Assembly (NCBI RefSeq): GCF_019343495.1 | Contig: NZ_CP072549.1 | Span: 2,976,001 to 3,040,000 of the forward strand | Direction of reading: 5' to 3' | DNA: 64,000 nucleotides | From: Acinetobacter lwoffii | GTDB lineage: Bacteria; Pseudomonadota; Gammaproteobacteria; Pseudomonadales; Moraxellaceae | In this document: piece after piece, positions 37,230 to 48,606 of the stretch | How positions within the stretch are numbered: the first letter of the stretch is position 1 | Layout of the letters: each line of letters begins with the position of its first letter | Program-made: the position numbers and the translations under genes | The notes under the pieces: model-generated | Seen by the model: the letters and a program-made list of their open reading frames with translations, nothing else | Database searches by the model: none | What the model was told of the DNA's origin: nothing

Positions 37230-37674
37230 GTGAAAGAAAACCTCTAGTCTGGTAAATCGCTGGGCGTAGTTTAACAATTTATAACATGAGTGAAACCTAA
37301 GAAATGCATAAACTCCACTAAAAATCAGCTTTTTATAGATCTTATGTAGATTCGATCCATATTTCGAGCCATAAAAATCAGGAAAGGTCAGGGGCATCGC
37401 CCTATTCGTCAGGCTGAGTATATTAATCAAACCGGCCGGATTTCTGCTGTATTATTTTGTTGCTGAATATATCTTGAGTATTTGATTTGATAGAAATTAT
37501 TTAATAGTTAAATAATTAGCGCATCCTGCTCATTATTATTTCAGTAAAATGGCTTGTTGTTTTTTTGAATATCCCTTAAAATCCTCGCCCTTAGATATCC
37601 CCCCAGTGGCGTACGTCTTAAGTTCGATATATTCCTTTATCGGCACGACGACACGGGCTTGTTTGGAGTACATT
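37230..37674. other. Divergent region between ispB and rplU
   Basis: 445 bp with the promoters for ispB (minus) and rplU-rpmA (plus). The last 130 bp form the rplU leader; a ribosomal-protein leader structure is plausible but I could not define one. A GGAG lies six bases before the rplU ATG. No gene is supported. Confidence 0.5.
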
Positions 37675-37986
37675 ATGTACGCAGTAATCCAAAGCGGTGG
37701 TAAACAGCACCGTGTAGTTGAGGGTGAAACCCTTAAAGTAGAATTATTGAAAGCTGAAACTGGCGCGACTATTACGTTTGATGACGTATTGATGCTTGTT
37801 AACGGTGAAAGCATTCAAATCGGTGCTCCAGTTGTTGCTGGTGCTACTGTAACTGCTGAAGTAGTTAGCCATGGTCGTCACGACAAAATCCGCATCATCA
37901 AAATGCGTCGTCGTAAACACTACCGTAAACAACAAGGTCACCGTCAATGGTTCACTGAGTTGAAAATTACAGCTATTTCAGGCTAA
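37675..37986 (+). CDS. rplU: 50S ribosomal protein L21
   Basis: 103 residues from ATG 37675 ([20 protein letters not shown]), the invariant L21 start; the frame upstream of this ATG is not coding. The C-terminal L21 signature [20 protein letters not shown] (residues about 75-94) binds 23S rRNA. The gene is followed 19 bp later by rpmA in the usual operon. GGAG six bases upstream supports the start. Confidence 0.98.
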   Translation: MYAVIQSGGKQHRVVEGETLKVELLKAETGATITFDDVLMLVNGESIQIGAPVVAGATVTAEVVSHGRHDKIRIIKMRRRKHYRKQQGHRQWFTELKITAISG

Positions 37987-38005
37987 TTACGAGGAGTAAA
38001 TAGAC

Positions 38006-38260
38006 ATGGCAACTAAAAAAGCCGGTGGTTCGACTAAGAACGGTCGTGATTCGAATCCTAAGATGTTAGGTGTTAAAGTTTACGGTGGTCAAACTGTAAC
38101 TGCAGGTAACATCATCGTTCGTCAACGTGGTACTGAATTCCACGCTGGTCAAAACGTTGGTATGGGTCGTGACCATACATTATTTGCTACTGCTGATGGC
38201 GTAGTAAAATTCGAAGTGAAAGGTCAATTTGGCCGTCGCTACGTATCTGTTGACGCGTAA
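38006..38260 (+). CDS. rpmA: 50S ribosomal protein L27
   Basis: 84 residues, starting [20 protein letters not shown], the standard L27 N-terminus that reaches toward the peptidyl transferase centre. The family signature [20 protein letters not shown] is at about residues 28-47. A clear GAGGAG precedes the ATG. It is the last gene of the rplU-rpmA operon, ended by a strong terminator. Confidence 0.98.
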   Translation: MATKKAGGSTKNGRDSNPKMLGVKVYGGQTVTAGNIIVRQRGTEFHAGQNVGMGRDHTLFATADGVVKFEVKGQFGRRYVSVDA

Positions 38261-38280
38261 TCCGCTGAGATAGAAAAAAA

Positions 38281-38305
38281 GCCCACAGTTATTGTGGGTT
38301 TTTTT
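38281..38305 (+). terminator. Intrinsic terminator of rplU-rpmA
   Basis: CCCACA-GTTAT-TGTGGG followed by T7 and preceded by an A-run, 22 nt after the rpmA stop. Confidence 0.93.
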
Positions 38306-38507
38306 ATGCCTGAAAATTAATGTTCAGATTAAGCGACATTCCATAATGTAAAAATTGTCCTGAAATCTTCATGATGATGAACAAAAAAACCAGTTTCGAA
38401 TTAATAACAATACAAAAGTTCTTATTTTCTATCATTTTAGCTTTTAATTTTCGTTTAAGATGAGCTATCAAATAAATTGCGATCAAGCAAAATATAAGGG
38501 TGAAATT

Positions 38508-39203
38508 ATGAATATGCTTCGTAAAACCGTCTGTGCTATGGCTCTGGGTGCAGTGACTTTAGCACCGGTGATGAGTACAACCGTGTTTGCTGCACCTGTG
38601 GCAGCTTCGGAGCAACAGGCAACAGCCAGTCTGGTCAAACAGCTCAATCATGTGCGTAGCATGACAGCAAATTTCGAACAAAGTACCAAGGTAACCAATC
38701 CAAGAGCGACCCAGAAAAAAGGTTTGACCGCACAACATATGAATCAAACCTTTAAAGGGGTGATGAAAGTCGCGCGTCCGGGTAAATTCTATTGGGAAAC
38801 GACCGCACCGTCGAAGCAAGTCATTGCAACCACGGGTAAAACCGTATGGATTTATGATCCGGACTTGCAGCAAGCCGTTCGTCAAAGCTTAGATGAACAG
38901 GTTGCCAATACGCCGGCGTTATTGCTGTCAGGAAACACCAGCCAGATTATGCAGTCTTACCGGGTGACTCAGCCAAATAAAGGCAAAACCTATTACACGC
39001 TGTATCCTAAAAATACCGATGGTGTGTTTGAAAGCCTGACCATTAGCTTTGGCGCGAACAAAGCACCAAGCTTGATGATCTTGCAGGATTCATTGGGACA
39101 AACCACCAATATCAAATTTAGCAATGTAAAAGTAAATAGCAGTATTCCAGCCTCTACCTTTAACTTTACTCCACCAAAAGGTACGGACATCATTGATCAA
39201 TAA
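38508..39203 (+). CDS. lolA: Outer membrane lipoprotein chaperone LolA
   Basis: 231 residues from ATG 38508, with AAGGGTG upstream; an extra upstream ATG at 38460 is not used. A signal peptide (MNMLRKTVCAMALGAVTLAP, cleaved near VFA-AP) directs it to the periplasm. The LolA signature includes QLNHVRSMTANFEQST, FKGVMKVARPGKFYWETTAP and VWIYDPDLQQAVRQSL. It carries lipoproteins released by LolCDE to LolB, which is also encoded in this window. It has its own intrinsic terminator. Confidence 0.95.
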   Translation: MNMLRKTVCAMALGAVTLAPVMSTTVFAAPVAASEQQATASLVKQLNHVRSMTANFEQSTKVTNPRATQKKGLTAQHMNQTFKGVMKVARPGKFYWETTAPSKQVIATTGKTVWIYDPDLQQAVRQSLDEQVANTPALLLSGNTSQIMQSYRVTQPNKGKTYYTLYPKNTDGVFESLTISFGANKAPSLMILQDSLGQTTNIKFSNVKVNSSIPASTFNFTPPKGTDIIDQ

Positions 39204-39222
39204 GCATCAATATGAACCAACT

Positions 39223-39253
39223 AAAAAAGCAACTTTTCGAGGTTGCTTTTTTA
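39223..39253 (+). terminator. Intrinsic terminator of lolA
   Basis: AAAAAAGCAAC-loop-GTTGCTTTTTT, 20 nt after the lolA stop. Confidence 0.9.
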
Positions 39254-39372
39254 TTGCCGATCATCAGGATTGTTTTGGACAGGCTACAAGGTTCAGCTAT
39301 ATCTAAACACGAGAGCATCTTAGAATAAATAAAAGTCGAGTCAATGAAATTGCAAAATTTTGGGAGCTCAAA

Positions 39373-41506
<2,134 letters not shown>

Positions 41507-41579
41507 TTGTCGATCTCAGCATCCCTAAATGTGCATGAAAATTGCATAGACAGTCAGATTTAAAATTTTGAGGTAGTTC

Positions 41580-42962
41580 GTGGATATTTTTCCAATCTCG
41601 TTAAAGTTGCAACAGCAAACTTGTCTGATTGTCGGTGGTGGACATATTGCATACCGTAAAGCACTTCTCCTACAAAAAGCAGGTGCGATCATTCATGTGA
41701 TTGCGCCTGAAATTGAAGAGAGTCTGCTGCGAATTGTGCAAAATAGCCAAGGACACTATGTGCAGGCAGCTTTTCATCCTGAAGTTGCATTACGTCCATA
41801 TCGACTGGTAATTGCGGCAACTGACGATGCAGAGACCAATCGTCAGGTCTTTGAACTGTGTGAAGCGGAAAATGTCCTGGTCAATAGCGTTGATGATCCG
41901 CCGCATTGCCGATTTATGGTGCCTGCGATTATTGACCGTTCGCCATTGGTCATTTCGGTCGCATCGAATGGTACGTCGCCCGTGTTATCACGGCAGATCC
42001 GTACTCAGTTAGAAGCCGCTATTCCGCATGGTATGGGCAAGCTGGCTGAATTTTCAGGAAAATGGCGCAGTACGGTTAAGGCTAAAATTGTCAATCCGGA
42101 TGAACGCCGTATTTTCTGGGAAGATTTATATGCCGGTCCGCTAAAAGAACAGGTGTTCAACGACAATATCGCGGAAGCAGATCGCCTGATCGAGCAAGCA
42201 TTACAAGAGTGGCAAAAGCCAAAAGGTGAAGTCTACTTGGTCGGTGCGGGTCCGGGTGATCCAGAATTGTTGACCTTAAAAGCCTTACGTTTGATGCAGC
42301 AAGCCGATGTGGTGATTTACGACCGACTGGTCTCAGCGCCAATTATGGAGCTGTGCCGCCGCGATGCGGAAAAGATCTATGTGGGTAAGGCGCGTTCCAA
42401 TCATGCGGTTCCGCAAGATGGGATTAATGCTTTATTGGTCAAATATGCCAGTGAAGGAAAGCGGGTTTGCCGTCTGAAAGGTGGTGATCCATTTATATTC
42501 GGGCGTGGCGGCGAAGAGATTGAAGAGCTATTCGCTGCTGGGATTACTTTCCAGGTGGTTCCAGGGATTACCGCAGCTTCAGGATGTTCAGCCTATGCCG
42601 GTATTCCATTAACCCATCGTGATTATGCGCAAAGTGTGCGTTTCCTGACCGGTCACTTAAAAGAAGGTTCGCCAGAATTGCCTTGGAGTGAGTTGGTCTA
42701 TGAAAACCAGACCTTAGTGCTTTATATGGGGTTGGTGGGACTGGAGAAAATCTGTGCAGAATTAATCGCTCATGGTCAGCGAGCCGACATGCCAGTGGCC
42801 TTGGTTTCTAAAGGTACGACGCCTGAACAGAAAGTTGTAGTAGGAACGCTTGCTGATATTGCATCCAAAGTGTCCGAACATCAGATTCAAGCCCCGACTT
42901 TGACCATTATTGGTGAAGTTGTACGCTTACGTGAACAATTGCAATGGCATGAGCGAGGATAA
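41580..42962 (+). CDS. cysG: Siroheme synthase (CysG, trifunctional)
   Basis: 460 residues from GTG 41580, with GAGGT eight bases upstream. The N-terminal NAD-binding half (GGGHIAYRKALLLQKAG near residue 19, then NGTSPVLSRQIRTQLEAA) is precorrin-2 dehydrogenase/ferrochelatase. The C-terminal SUMT methylase half begins at residue about 220 with GPGDPELLTLKALRLMQQAD and has GKRVCRLKGGDPFIFGRGGE. It makes siroheme from uroporphyrinogen III. Full-length for CysG (about 457). Its stop codon sits inside the first 58-bp repeat. Confidence 0.96.
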   Translation: MDIFPISLKLQQQTCLIVGGGHIAYRKALLLQKAGAIIHVIAPEIEESLLRIVQNSQGHYVQAAFHPEVALRPYRLVIAATDDAETNRQVFELCEAENVLVNSVDDPPHCRFMVPAIIDRSPLVISVASNGTSPVLSRQIRTQLEAAIPHGMGKLAEFSGKWRSTVKAKIVNPDERRIFWEDLYAGPLKEQVFNDNIAEADRLIEQALQEWQKPKGEVYLVGAGPGDPELLTLKALRLMQQADVVIYDRLVSAPIMELCRRDAEKIYVGKARSNHAVPQDGINALLVKYASEGKRVCRLKGGDPFIFGRGGEEIEELFAAGITFQVVPGITAASGCSAYAGIPLTHRDYAQSVRFLTGHLKEGSPELPWSELVYENQTLVLYMGLVGLEKICAELIAHGQRADMPVALVSKGTTPEQKVVVGTLADIASKVSEHQIQAPTLTIIGEVVRLREQLQWHERG

Positions 42963-43245
42963 GCAAAGCACTGCTTTGTCCGAGCGCAAGACGAAGGCTG
43001 TGCCTGAAGTAAGAGGATAAGCAAAGCACTGCTTTGTCCGAGCGCAAGACGAAGGCTGTGCCTGAAGTAAGAGGATAAGCAAAGCACTGCTTTGCCCCGA
43101 GCGCAAGACGAAGGCTAGGCCTGAAGTAAGAAGATAAGCAAAGCACTGCTTTGCCCGAGCGCAAGGCGAAGGCTAGGCCTGAAGTAAGAGGATAAGCAAA
43201 GCACTGCTTTGCCCGAGCGCAAGGCGAATGTTGTGTCTGAATTAA
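42955..43245. repeat. Five tandem 58-bp repeats between cysG and trmL
   Basis: Five head-to-tail copies at 42955-43012, 43013-43070, 43071-43129 (59 bp, one extra C), 43130-43187 and 43188-43245. The unit begins GAGGATAAGCAAAGCACTGC and ends CCTGAAGTAA. Each contains the hairpin CAAAGCA-C-TGCTTTG. Copies 1 and 2 are identical; copies 3 and 4 share GGCTAGGCC; copy 5 is the most diverged. There are no unique spacers, so this is not CRISPR. The first copy contains the cysG stop; the last ends about 20 bp before the trmL start. Function unknown. Confidence 0.95.
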
Positions 43246-43265
43246 ATATATTGAGTGAGTAAGCT

Positions 43266-43742
43266 GTGATCCACGTTGTTTTATATGAGCCTGAAATTCC
43301 TGCAAATACAGGCAATATTATTCGTCTGTGTGCCAATACAGGAGCACAGTTACATCTGGTCAAGCCGCTGGGTTTTGAGTTGGATGACAAAAAGCTGAAA
43401 CGTGCCGGTCTGGATTATCACGAATATGCCAATATGCAGATTTGGGAAAACATCGAAGACTGTCTGGCCGATTTGGCAAGCAAAGGCATTGGGCTGGATG
43501 CAATCTATCCATTGACCACCAAAGGTTCTGAAACACCGCATACTTCGGATTTAAACCGTCCTGTGGCCTTGTTAATGGGTCCGGAAACTCGTGGTCTGCC
43601 TGAACATGTTCGTATGATGTTTCCGCAAAAGCACTGGATTCGTTTACCGATGGCAGAAAACTCCCGAAGTTTGAACTTGTCGAATGCCACTGCAGTAATT
43701 GTCTACGAAGCTTGGCGTCAGCAAGGTTTTAAAACGCTTTAA
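43266..43742 (+). CDS. trmL: tRNA (cytidine(34)-2'-O)-methyltransferase TrmL
   Basis: 158 residues from GTG 43266 ([20 protein letters not shown]), a SPOUT methyltransferase. The trefoil-knot S-adenosylmethionine site is [15 protein letters not shown] (near residue 105-119) and [20 protein letters not shown] (near 125-144). TrmL methylates the ribose of wobble C/U34 in tRNA-Leu. GAGTGAG upstream supports the start. It lies just downstream of the 58-bp repeat array, on the same strand as cysG. Confidence 0.95.
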   Translation: MIHVVLYEPEIPANTGNIIRLCANTGAQLHLVKPLGFELDDKKLKRAGLDYHEYANMQIWENIEDCLADLASKGIGLDAIYPLTTKGSETPHTSDLNRPVALLMGPETRGLPEHVRMMFPQKHWIRLPMAENSRSLNLSNATAVIVYEAWRQQGFKTL

Positions 43743-43762
43743 GCTGAAATTTGTGATGATTC

Positions 43763-43787
43763 TAAAAGCTGCCTTTGGGTGGCTTTT
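43763..43787 (+). terminator. Intrinsic terminator of trmL
   Basis: AAAAGCTGCC-TTTG-GGTGGCTTTT, with two G:U wobbles, followed by a T-run. Confidence 0.8.
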
Positions 43788-43876
43788 TTATTTTGTGTAA
43801 CGAATAGATAAACTGCTTTTCACTTCGTTGTATGCTTGAATTTATAACTTTATCAAATATAACAAAAGGTGCAGCC

Positions 43877-44314
43877 TTGAAGCCTCTATTAAAACTTATC
43901 ATCGCATGTTGCCTTGGATCTATTGCGGCTTCCGTGAGTGCGGAAGAGGGCAGTGCCGCCACATCGGCAACAAAGGAAGTTCAGTCCATTACTCAGGCAG
44001 AAATACAGCAGGGTTTGCTCAACATGCAGAAACGCTTAGATACGCGTATTGAAAAATGGGGGAAGAGCTTGGATGCAGATGATTTTCAATGGACCTGGCG
44101 AGGGCGTAAATTAAAGCCTGCCAAGCGTGAGGAAGTCTGTGATATTTTTCAAGATGTCGTGGATGAAATGTATCAACTGGCCGTCAAGAATAAAGCCCGT
44201 TTAGGTCCGGAAGAGCAAAAGTTATTGTCTAATCGCAGTCTGTTTATTGAGAAACTGGGTTATGAAATTAATCGGGTCAATACCCAGATGGGTTTTGATT
44301 GCTATCTGCATTAG
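43877..44314 (+). CDS. Small secreted hypothetical protein
   Basis: A 145-residue protein if it starts at TTG 43877, where AGGT lies six bases upstream and the next residues give a proper signal peptide (MKPLLKLIIACCLGSIAASV, cleaved near VSA-EE). An ATG at 43832 in the same frame gives 160 residues but breaks the signal peptide. The mature part is helical and charged, with LLNMQKRLDTRIEKWGKSLD, WTWRGRKLKP and a final CYLH; two cysteines near VCDIF and CYLH could pair. Family unknown; probably periplasmic. Confidence 0.7.
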   Translation: MKPLLKLIIACCLGSIAASVSAEEGSAATSATKEVQSITQAEIQQGLLNMQKRLDTRIEKWGKSLDADDFQWTWRGRKLKPAKREEVCDIFQDVVDEMYQLAVKNKARLGPEEQKLLSNRSLFIEKLGYEINRVNTQMGFDCYLH

Positions 44315-44337
44315 TAAAATCAAAACATGACAGACAT

Positions 44338-44366
44338 AAAAAAGGCGCATGAAGCGCCTTTTTTAT
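44338..44366. terminator. Bidirectional intrinsic terminator
   Basis: AAAAAAGGCGC-ATGAA-GCGCCTTTTTT between the converging secreted-protein and permease genes. Confidence 0.92.
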
Positions 44367-44382
44367 TTGAAGCAAAACGATA

Positions 44383-45774
44383 TTATTTATCGTCAAATTC
44401 ATTGTGCTGAGGAGCAGGGTGCTTGAAGCCTTTGGTTTTATAACCTAAGTACAAGATACCGCCAAATGCCCAGATCAGACCATATTTAAGCGAAGCTTCA
44501 TCGACTTCTAGCCACAGAGCAAAGACTGAAATGAAGCCAAGTAAAGGAACCACGACAAAGTTCATGATCTCTTTAGCACTCTTGGTACGACCATCACGTA
44601 ATGCATAACGTGAAATCACCGACAAGTTGACGAAACTGAATGCAGTTAAGGCACCAAAGCTGATCAACGACACCACAAAATCAAGATCCATAAAGCCAGC
44701 AGTTAAAGCCACTGCACCAGCGATTAAGATGTTGTATGAAGGTGTATAGTTTTTCGGGCTAATATGACCGAAGATCTTCTTGTTGATTACGCCATCACGA
44801 CCCATTACATACATCAGACGTGATACACCCGCATGTGCTGAAATACCAGAAGCCATAACTGTCACAATCGCGAAGTAAAGTACGACTGTTTTAAACGCCA
44901 CGCCACCGACAGCTTGTAAAATATCCGGCTGTGTTGCAGCGATATCTTCAAAGTAAGTTTTTGGATCATTCGGGAAGAAGATCTGCATGAAGTAAGTACT
45001 GATGATAAAGATGATACCTGCCAATAATGCAGTCAAGAAAATCGCTTTAGGTAAGGTTTTTTCGGTATCTTTAGTTTCTTCAGCAAGAGAACTTAAGGAG
45101 TCAAAACCTGTGAATGAGAAGCACAGTAAGGTTGCACCGGTAATCAGGGCAGCAACAGAAGTAAACTCATTCCAGAATGGCTCTAAACTCCACAATTGGT
45201 ACTTTGCATCGACCAGTGTGCCGTCTGCATTTACGCCACCTTCCAGAAGTTGGTAAACCATCCAGGTGAAGTATGCAATGACGCCCAATTGTACGAATAC
45301 AATCATACTGTTGAAGTTGGCAACAAATCTCGCACCACGAAGGTTAATCGCGGTCATAAAGGCGGTTAAACCAATGACCCAAACCCAATGGTTCATGTCT
45401 GGGAAAAGTGCTTCCAGATAAATCACCGCCAGAATGATATTGACCATTGGCGATAACAGGTAATCCAGTAAGGATGACCAACCCACCATGAAACCTACGT
45501 TCGGGTGGATGGATTTTTGCGCATAGGTATAGGCCGAACCCGAAGAAGGGTAGCGACGAATCATATGACCATAGCTCAAGGAGGTTAACAAAATTGCAAT
45601 CAGTGCAAAAATGTAAGAGGTAGGAACGTGGAAGTTACTTTCTTCAGATACCAGACCAAATGTATCAAACAAGGTCATGGGTTGAATATAAGCTAAACCA
45701 ATAATAATGATGTGCCAGAGTCCCAGCGTTTTTTGCAGTTTAGCTGCCGATTGAGTCCCAGAGATATTAGTCAA
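44383..45774 (-). CDS. APC-family amino acid/polyamine permease (PuuP-like)
   Basis: A 463-residue, 12-helix permease of the APC superfamily. The N-terminal part LGLWHIIIIGLAYIQPMTLF (about residues 17-36) and the helix-6 region FSFTGFDSLSSLAEETKDTE (about 218-237) are the family's substrate-binding signatures and resemble PuuP/YhdG-type carriers. It would import an amino acid or polyamine by proton or cation symport. The substrate is not determined. It is separated from the alcohol dehydrogenase gene by a 267-bp gap. Confidence 0.9.
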   Translation of the reverse strand: MTNISGTQSAAKLQKTLGLWHIIIIGLAYIQPMTLFDTFGLVSEESNFHVPTSYIFALIAILLTSLSYGHMIRRYPSSGSAYTYAQKSIHPNVGFMVGWSSLLDYLLSPMVNIILAVIYLEALFPDMNHWVWVIGLTAFMTAINLRGARFVANFNSMIVFVQLGVIAYFTWMVYQLLEGGVNADGTLVDAKYQLWSLEPFWNEFTSVAALITGATLLCFSFTGFDSLSSLAEETKDTEKTLPKAIFLTALLAGIIFIISTYFMQIFFPNDPKTYFEDIAATQPDILQAVGGVAFKTVVLYFAIVTVMASGISAHAGVSRLMYVMGRDGVINKKIFGHISPKNYTPSYNILIAGAVALTAGFMDLDFVVSLISFGALTAFSFVNLSVISRYALRDGRTKSAKEIMNFVVVPLLGFISVFALWLEVDEASLKYGLIWAFGGILYLGYKTKGFKHPAPQHNEFDDK

Positions 45775-45976
45775 CGGCGTTATCCTCTTAATCGTTGATC
45801 AAGGATCAGTCATATTTATAAGGATCGTTTGAGACGAACGATCCCCCCTACAGTTTTCTATAAAAGTCCGCCAATCTACTTGAAAAGAACGGCTTTTGCT
45901 AGCTATTTTTTTGACTTTTGTCCTGCATAAAATGTGCCATTCAAAAAAAGAAATCGAATTTTTTCTTATGCAAGAT

Positions 45977-46007
45977 AAAAGCCTGATGTTTAAAAAAACA
46001 TCAGGCT
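45977..46007 (-). terminator. Intrinsic terminator of the alcohol dehydrogenase gene
   Basis: AGCCTGATGTTT-AAAA-AAACATCAGGCT with a T-run on the minus strand, 35 nt after the stop. Confidence 0.8.
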
Positions 46008-46041
46008 AGAATTTCGGCTATATTGGCTTATTTTTCAGTAA

Positions 46042-47226
46042 TTACCAAGCCTTTTTTAAGATAGATTTTAAATCTTCCAGGGTGGCTTCTTTCGGGTTAT
46101 AAATGATGGAACCATCATTCAGGGCTTTCTCTGCCACTTCATCGAGCTGGGCTTCAGAAATCTTACCGGTTTCACGTAATGTGCGCGGTAATTTGGTGAG
46201 ACTGTAAATCCGGTCACGCATGGTTAGAATCGTTGCAATAGTTTTGTCAGCACGTAGATGCGCCGGCGTTTGTGCATAAATATCGGCACCCGCCAAAGGC
46301 AGGAGCAGATCTGCGATTTTATCGCCATTGACCTCTTTGTTGTATTCCAGCACATAAGGCAGGAATAAGTTCATGCATAAACCATGCGGCAGGTGTACCA
46401 CTGCACCCAATGAGTGCCCCAGTGAATGCACAATGCCGACCATCGAGTTGGAAAATGCAATTCCCGCCATGGTCGATGCCTGTGCCAGCTCCAGACGGCC
46501 TTGTGCATCGGAAGGGTTATCCAGCACATTAAATAGATGGGTACTGATCTTTTTGACTGCGGCAGTCGCATAAGCATCCGAAATTGGATTGGCTGCCATG
46601 CAGGTATAAGCTTCAACCGCATGGGTCATAGCATCCATCGCGGTCATGGCGGTTAAATGCGGCGGCAAGGTCTGGGTCATGCGGGGATCCAGAATCGCAG
46701 CATGCGGCATCAGGTAATAAGAGGCGAACGGCATTTTGACGTTCTTTTCAGTGTCCGACACGACAGCGACCATGGTTACTTCTGAACCTGTACCAGACGT
46801 GGTTGGAATCACAAAGAACGGTTTCAGCGGTTTAGGCAGGTTATGTGCACCCGAATATTTCAGCAGGTCATCACCGCCTTCAGAGACCAGAATATTGGTT
46901 GCCTTAGAGGTATCTATGACTGAACCACCGCCCACGGCAATGATCGCATCACAATGATTTTCGCGATACAGTTTTGCTGCACTGCGTACTGTACCCAAGC
47001 TAGAGTCGGGTGGGACGTCATCAAAAATCGCTACAATTGCAGCATCCGCCATTTCAAATGCGGCTTCAATCGGTGCCAGCAGATTGTTGGCGCGTACACC
47101 TTTGTCGGTAATGATCAGCGGACGTTTGGCCCCCAAAGTCGCAAGTTCAAACGGAATATGTTCTAACGCGGCATGACCGGCAATCACTTTGACCGGACAG
47201 AAAAATTCATAATAAGGTTTAGCCAT
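46042..47226 (-). CDS. Iron-containing alcohol dehydrogenase
   Basis: A 394-residue group III dehydrogenase from ATG 47226, chosen since GGAG lies eight bases upstream. NAD binding is in AIIAVGGGSVIDTSKATNIL (near residue 95-114) and PTTSGTGSEVTMVAV (near 140-154). Metal ligands follow the family pattern: DAMTHAVEAY and the HSLGHSLGAVVHLPHG region near 270-285. It would interconvert an alcohol and its aldehyde with NAD(P). Substrate is unknown. It starts one base after the stop of the SCP2-like gene, so they are translationally coupled. Confidence 0.92.
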   Translation of the reverse strand: MAKPYYEFFCPVKVIAGHAALEHIPFELATLGAKRPLIITDKGVRANNLLAPIEAAFEMADAAIVAIFDDVPPDSSLGTVRSAAKLYRENHCDAIIAVGGGSVIDTSKATNILVSEGGDDLLKYSGAHNLPKPLKPFFVIPTTSGTGSEVTMVAVVSDTEKNVKMPFASYYLMPHAAILDPRMTQTLPPHLTAMTAMDAMTHAVEAYTCMAANPISDAYATAAVKKISTHLFNVLDNPSDAQGRLELAQASTMAGIAFSNSMVGIVHSLGHSLGAVVHLPHGLCMNLFLPYVLEYNKEVNGDKIADLLLPLAGADIYAQTPAHLRADKTIATILTMRDRIYSLTKLPRTLRETGKISEAQLDEVAEKALNDGSIIYNPKEATLEDLKSILKKAW

Positions 47227-47227
47227 G

Positions 47228-47761
47228 TTATACACTCCGTTTCAAATAGGATTGAGCGATTTTCAGATAAATGCTGCTCGCTTCGCTTAGTTTTTCTTTT
47301 AGGCTCAGATTGCTTGGATATTCTTTCACTGCCAGTTGTGCCACCATTTTCGGCAAAATCAGTGCTTCCATTTTATTCAGGCAGCGTACCAGACGAATGG
47401 CATTAGAAATATCGCCATCAGCAATCATGCGGTCATTGGCAAAAGCCTGTGAGGTACTTTCCTGAAAAGAAAATACCAAAAAGGCATGATGCAGATGTTT
47501 AAAGGTAATGGTCAGATCGGGCGCTTTTTCCAGATTTTTGACCAGTTCCAGTTGTTTGTCCTCAGTGACCCGCGCCACAAAGGCCGGGCCATGCGGAAAG
47601 ACTTTCATGGAAAGAGTAAAATTTTCTGGAAAATGGGCCACTTCCTGTTTGATTTCTTTATCCACCTGACTTGCCATGACCAGACCTCGGCCAATCACAT
47701 CCATCATGAGTTTGACATAGGCAAGCTGCAAAGCGGGTTTTACGGATTTAGTCGCAATCAC
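47228..47761 (-). CDS. SCP2-like lipid-binding protein
   Basis: A 177-residue soluble protein from GTG 47761 (MIATKSVKPALQL), with AGGGAT upstream. The middle (about 85-150) resembles an SCP2 sterol-carrier domain: LEKAPDLTITFKHLHHAFLV, then MIADGDISNAIRLVRCLNKM, which matches the 'G-D-x-x-x-A-x-x-L' end of such domains. The fold binds acyl chains or other lipids. It is the first gene of a two-gene operon with the iron alcohol dehydrogenase, hinting that it presents or shuttles the enzyme's hydrophobic substrate (inference). An inverted repeat lies 30 bp upstream. Confidence 0.65.
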   Translation of the reverse strand: MIATKSVKPALQLAYVKLMMDVIGRGLVMASQVDKEIKQEVAHFPENFTLSMKVFPHGPAFVARVTEDKQLELVKNLEKAPDLTITFKHLHHAFLVFSFQESTSQAFANDRMIADGDISNAIRLVRCLNKMEALILPKMVAQLAVKEYPSNLSLKEKLSEASSIYLKIAQSYLKRSV

Positions 47762-47790
47762 GTGATGATCCCTATCTCAATATTATTAGT

Positions 47791-47808
47791 TTAGAGTAAA
47801 TACTCTAA
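47791..47808. promoter_or_regulatory. 8+8-bp inverted repeat, candidate operator
   Basis: TTAGAGTA-AA-TACTCTAA, 30 bp before the SCP2-like gene start and close to where its promoter must lie. Symmetry and spacing suit a dimeric regulator (TetR or MarR type). No regulator gene is adjacent. Confidence 0.5.
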
Positions 47809-47835
47809 TTTATTTGGGGCTGAAATGCAAAGGCT

Positions 47836-48495
47836 TTATCTTTGCTCGACAGTTACTTGCTTAAAGTACCCGCTGTGACGCAAAGTTTCAATAATTTCAG
47901 TGCACAACTGGCTGAATTGGGGTGGGTGTTCGAGCAGGTCACTCATGCGTACCATTTCCAGTCCTGCATAGCCACAAGGGTTAATGGTATTAAATCCGCT
48001 CAAGTCACAATCCAGATTTAAGGACAGACCATGATAGCTACGACCTTTGCGAATTTTAAAACCGAGTGAACCGATTTTGCGCTCAGCAACATAAACCCCT
48101 GGTGCATCCGGTTTGGCATAGGCATCAATGCCATATTTTTTCAGCAATTCGATCATCAGGTTTTCAGCATAAGACACCAAGGTGCGCACATTCCAGCCCA
48201 GACGATTCAGGTCAAACATAAAGTAAGCCACCAATTGACCGGGACCATGCCAGGTCACCTGACCGCCACGATCAGTCTGAATCACCGGAATGTTGCTTGG
48301 TATTAAAATATGTTCCGGTTTCCCTGCCTGACCTTGAGTCAGTACATCCTGATGTTGCAAAATCCACAATTGATCCGGGCTATGTTCATCACGGGTTTCC
48401 GTAAATGTTTTCATTTCCAGAAAACGATCTTCATAAGGTGTGAGGTCGTGATATTGACGAATGATCAGCTCGGGCTTTTGCAGCACATCAGTCAC
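47836..48495 (-). CDS. lipB: Octanoyltransferase LipB
   Basis: 219 residues with the LipB signature [19 protein letters not shown] (about residues 78-96). The catalytic Cys lies in [19 protein letters not shown] (near residue 170) and the Lys in [14 protein letters not shown] (near 143). It transfers octanoyl from ACP to lipoyl domains in the first step of lipoate assembly. It is on the same strand as ybeD but separated by a terminator. LipA is not in the window. Confidence 0.96.
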   Translation of the reverse strand: MTDVLQKPELIIRQYHDLTPYEDRFLEMKTFTETRDEHSPDQLWILQHQDVLTQGQAGKPEHILIPSNIPVIQTDRGGQVTWHGPGQLVAYFMFDLNRLGWNVRTLVSYAENLMIELLKKYGIDAYAKPDAPGVYVAERKIGSLGFKIRKGRSYHGLSLNLDCDLSGFNTINPCGYAGLEMVRMSDLLEHPPQFSQLCTEIIETLRHSGYFKQVTVEQR

Positions 48496-48606
48496 AGGGA
48501 GTGTCCTTAGTAATTATAAAAACTGATCATAATTATAATGGCTTCGGCATGAAATAGGGGCGAGATCTGCAATATTTAAGCGCTAGCTCAGTCATTGTAC
48601 AGGCAT

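Noticed and set aside
36252..37430. Longer ispB start at 37430
   Set aside because: The added 67 residues have no IspB homology and cross the promoter region; the ATG at 37229 gives the normal IspB N-terminus.
42955..43245. CRISPR array
   Set aside because: The repeats are directly contiguous with no unique spacers, and there are no cas genes nearby.
42907..43305. Minus-strand reading frame across the 58-bp repeats
   Set aside because: The frame stays open only because the unit lacks stops in that orientation; 58 is not a multiple of three, so each copy is read in a different frame, and it overlaps cysG and trmL starts. No ribosome-binding site or recognisable protein.
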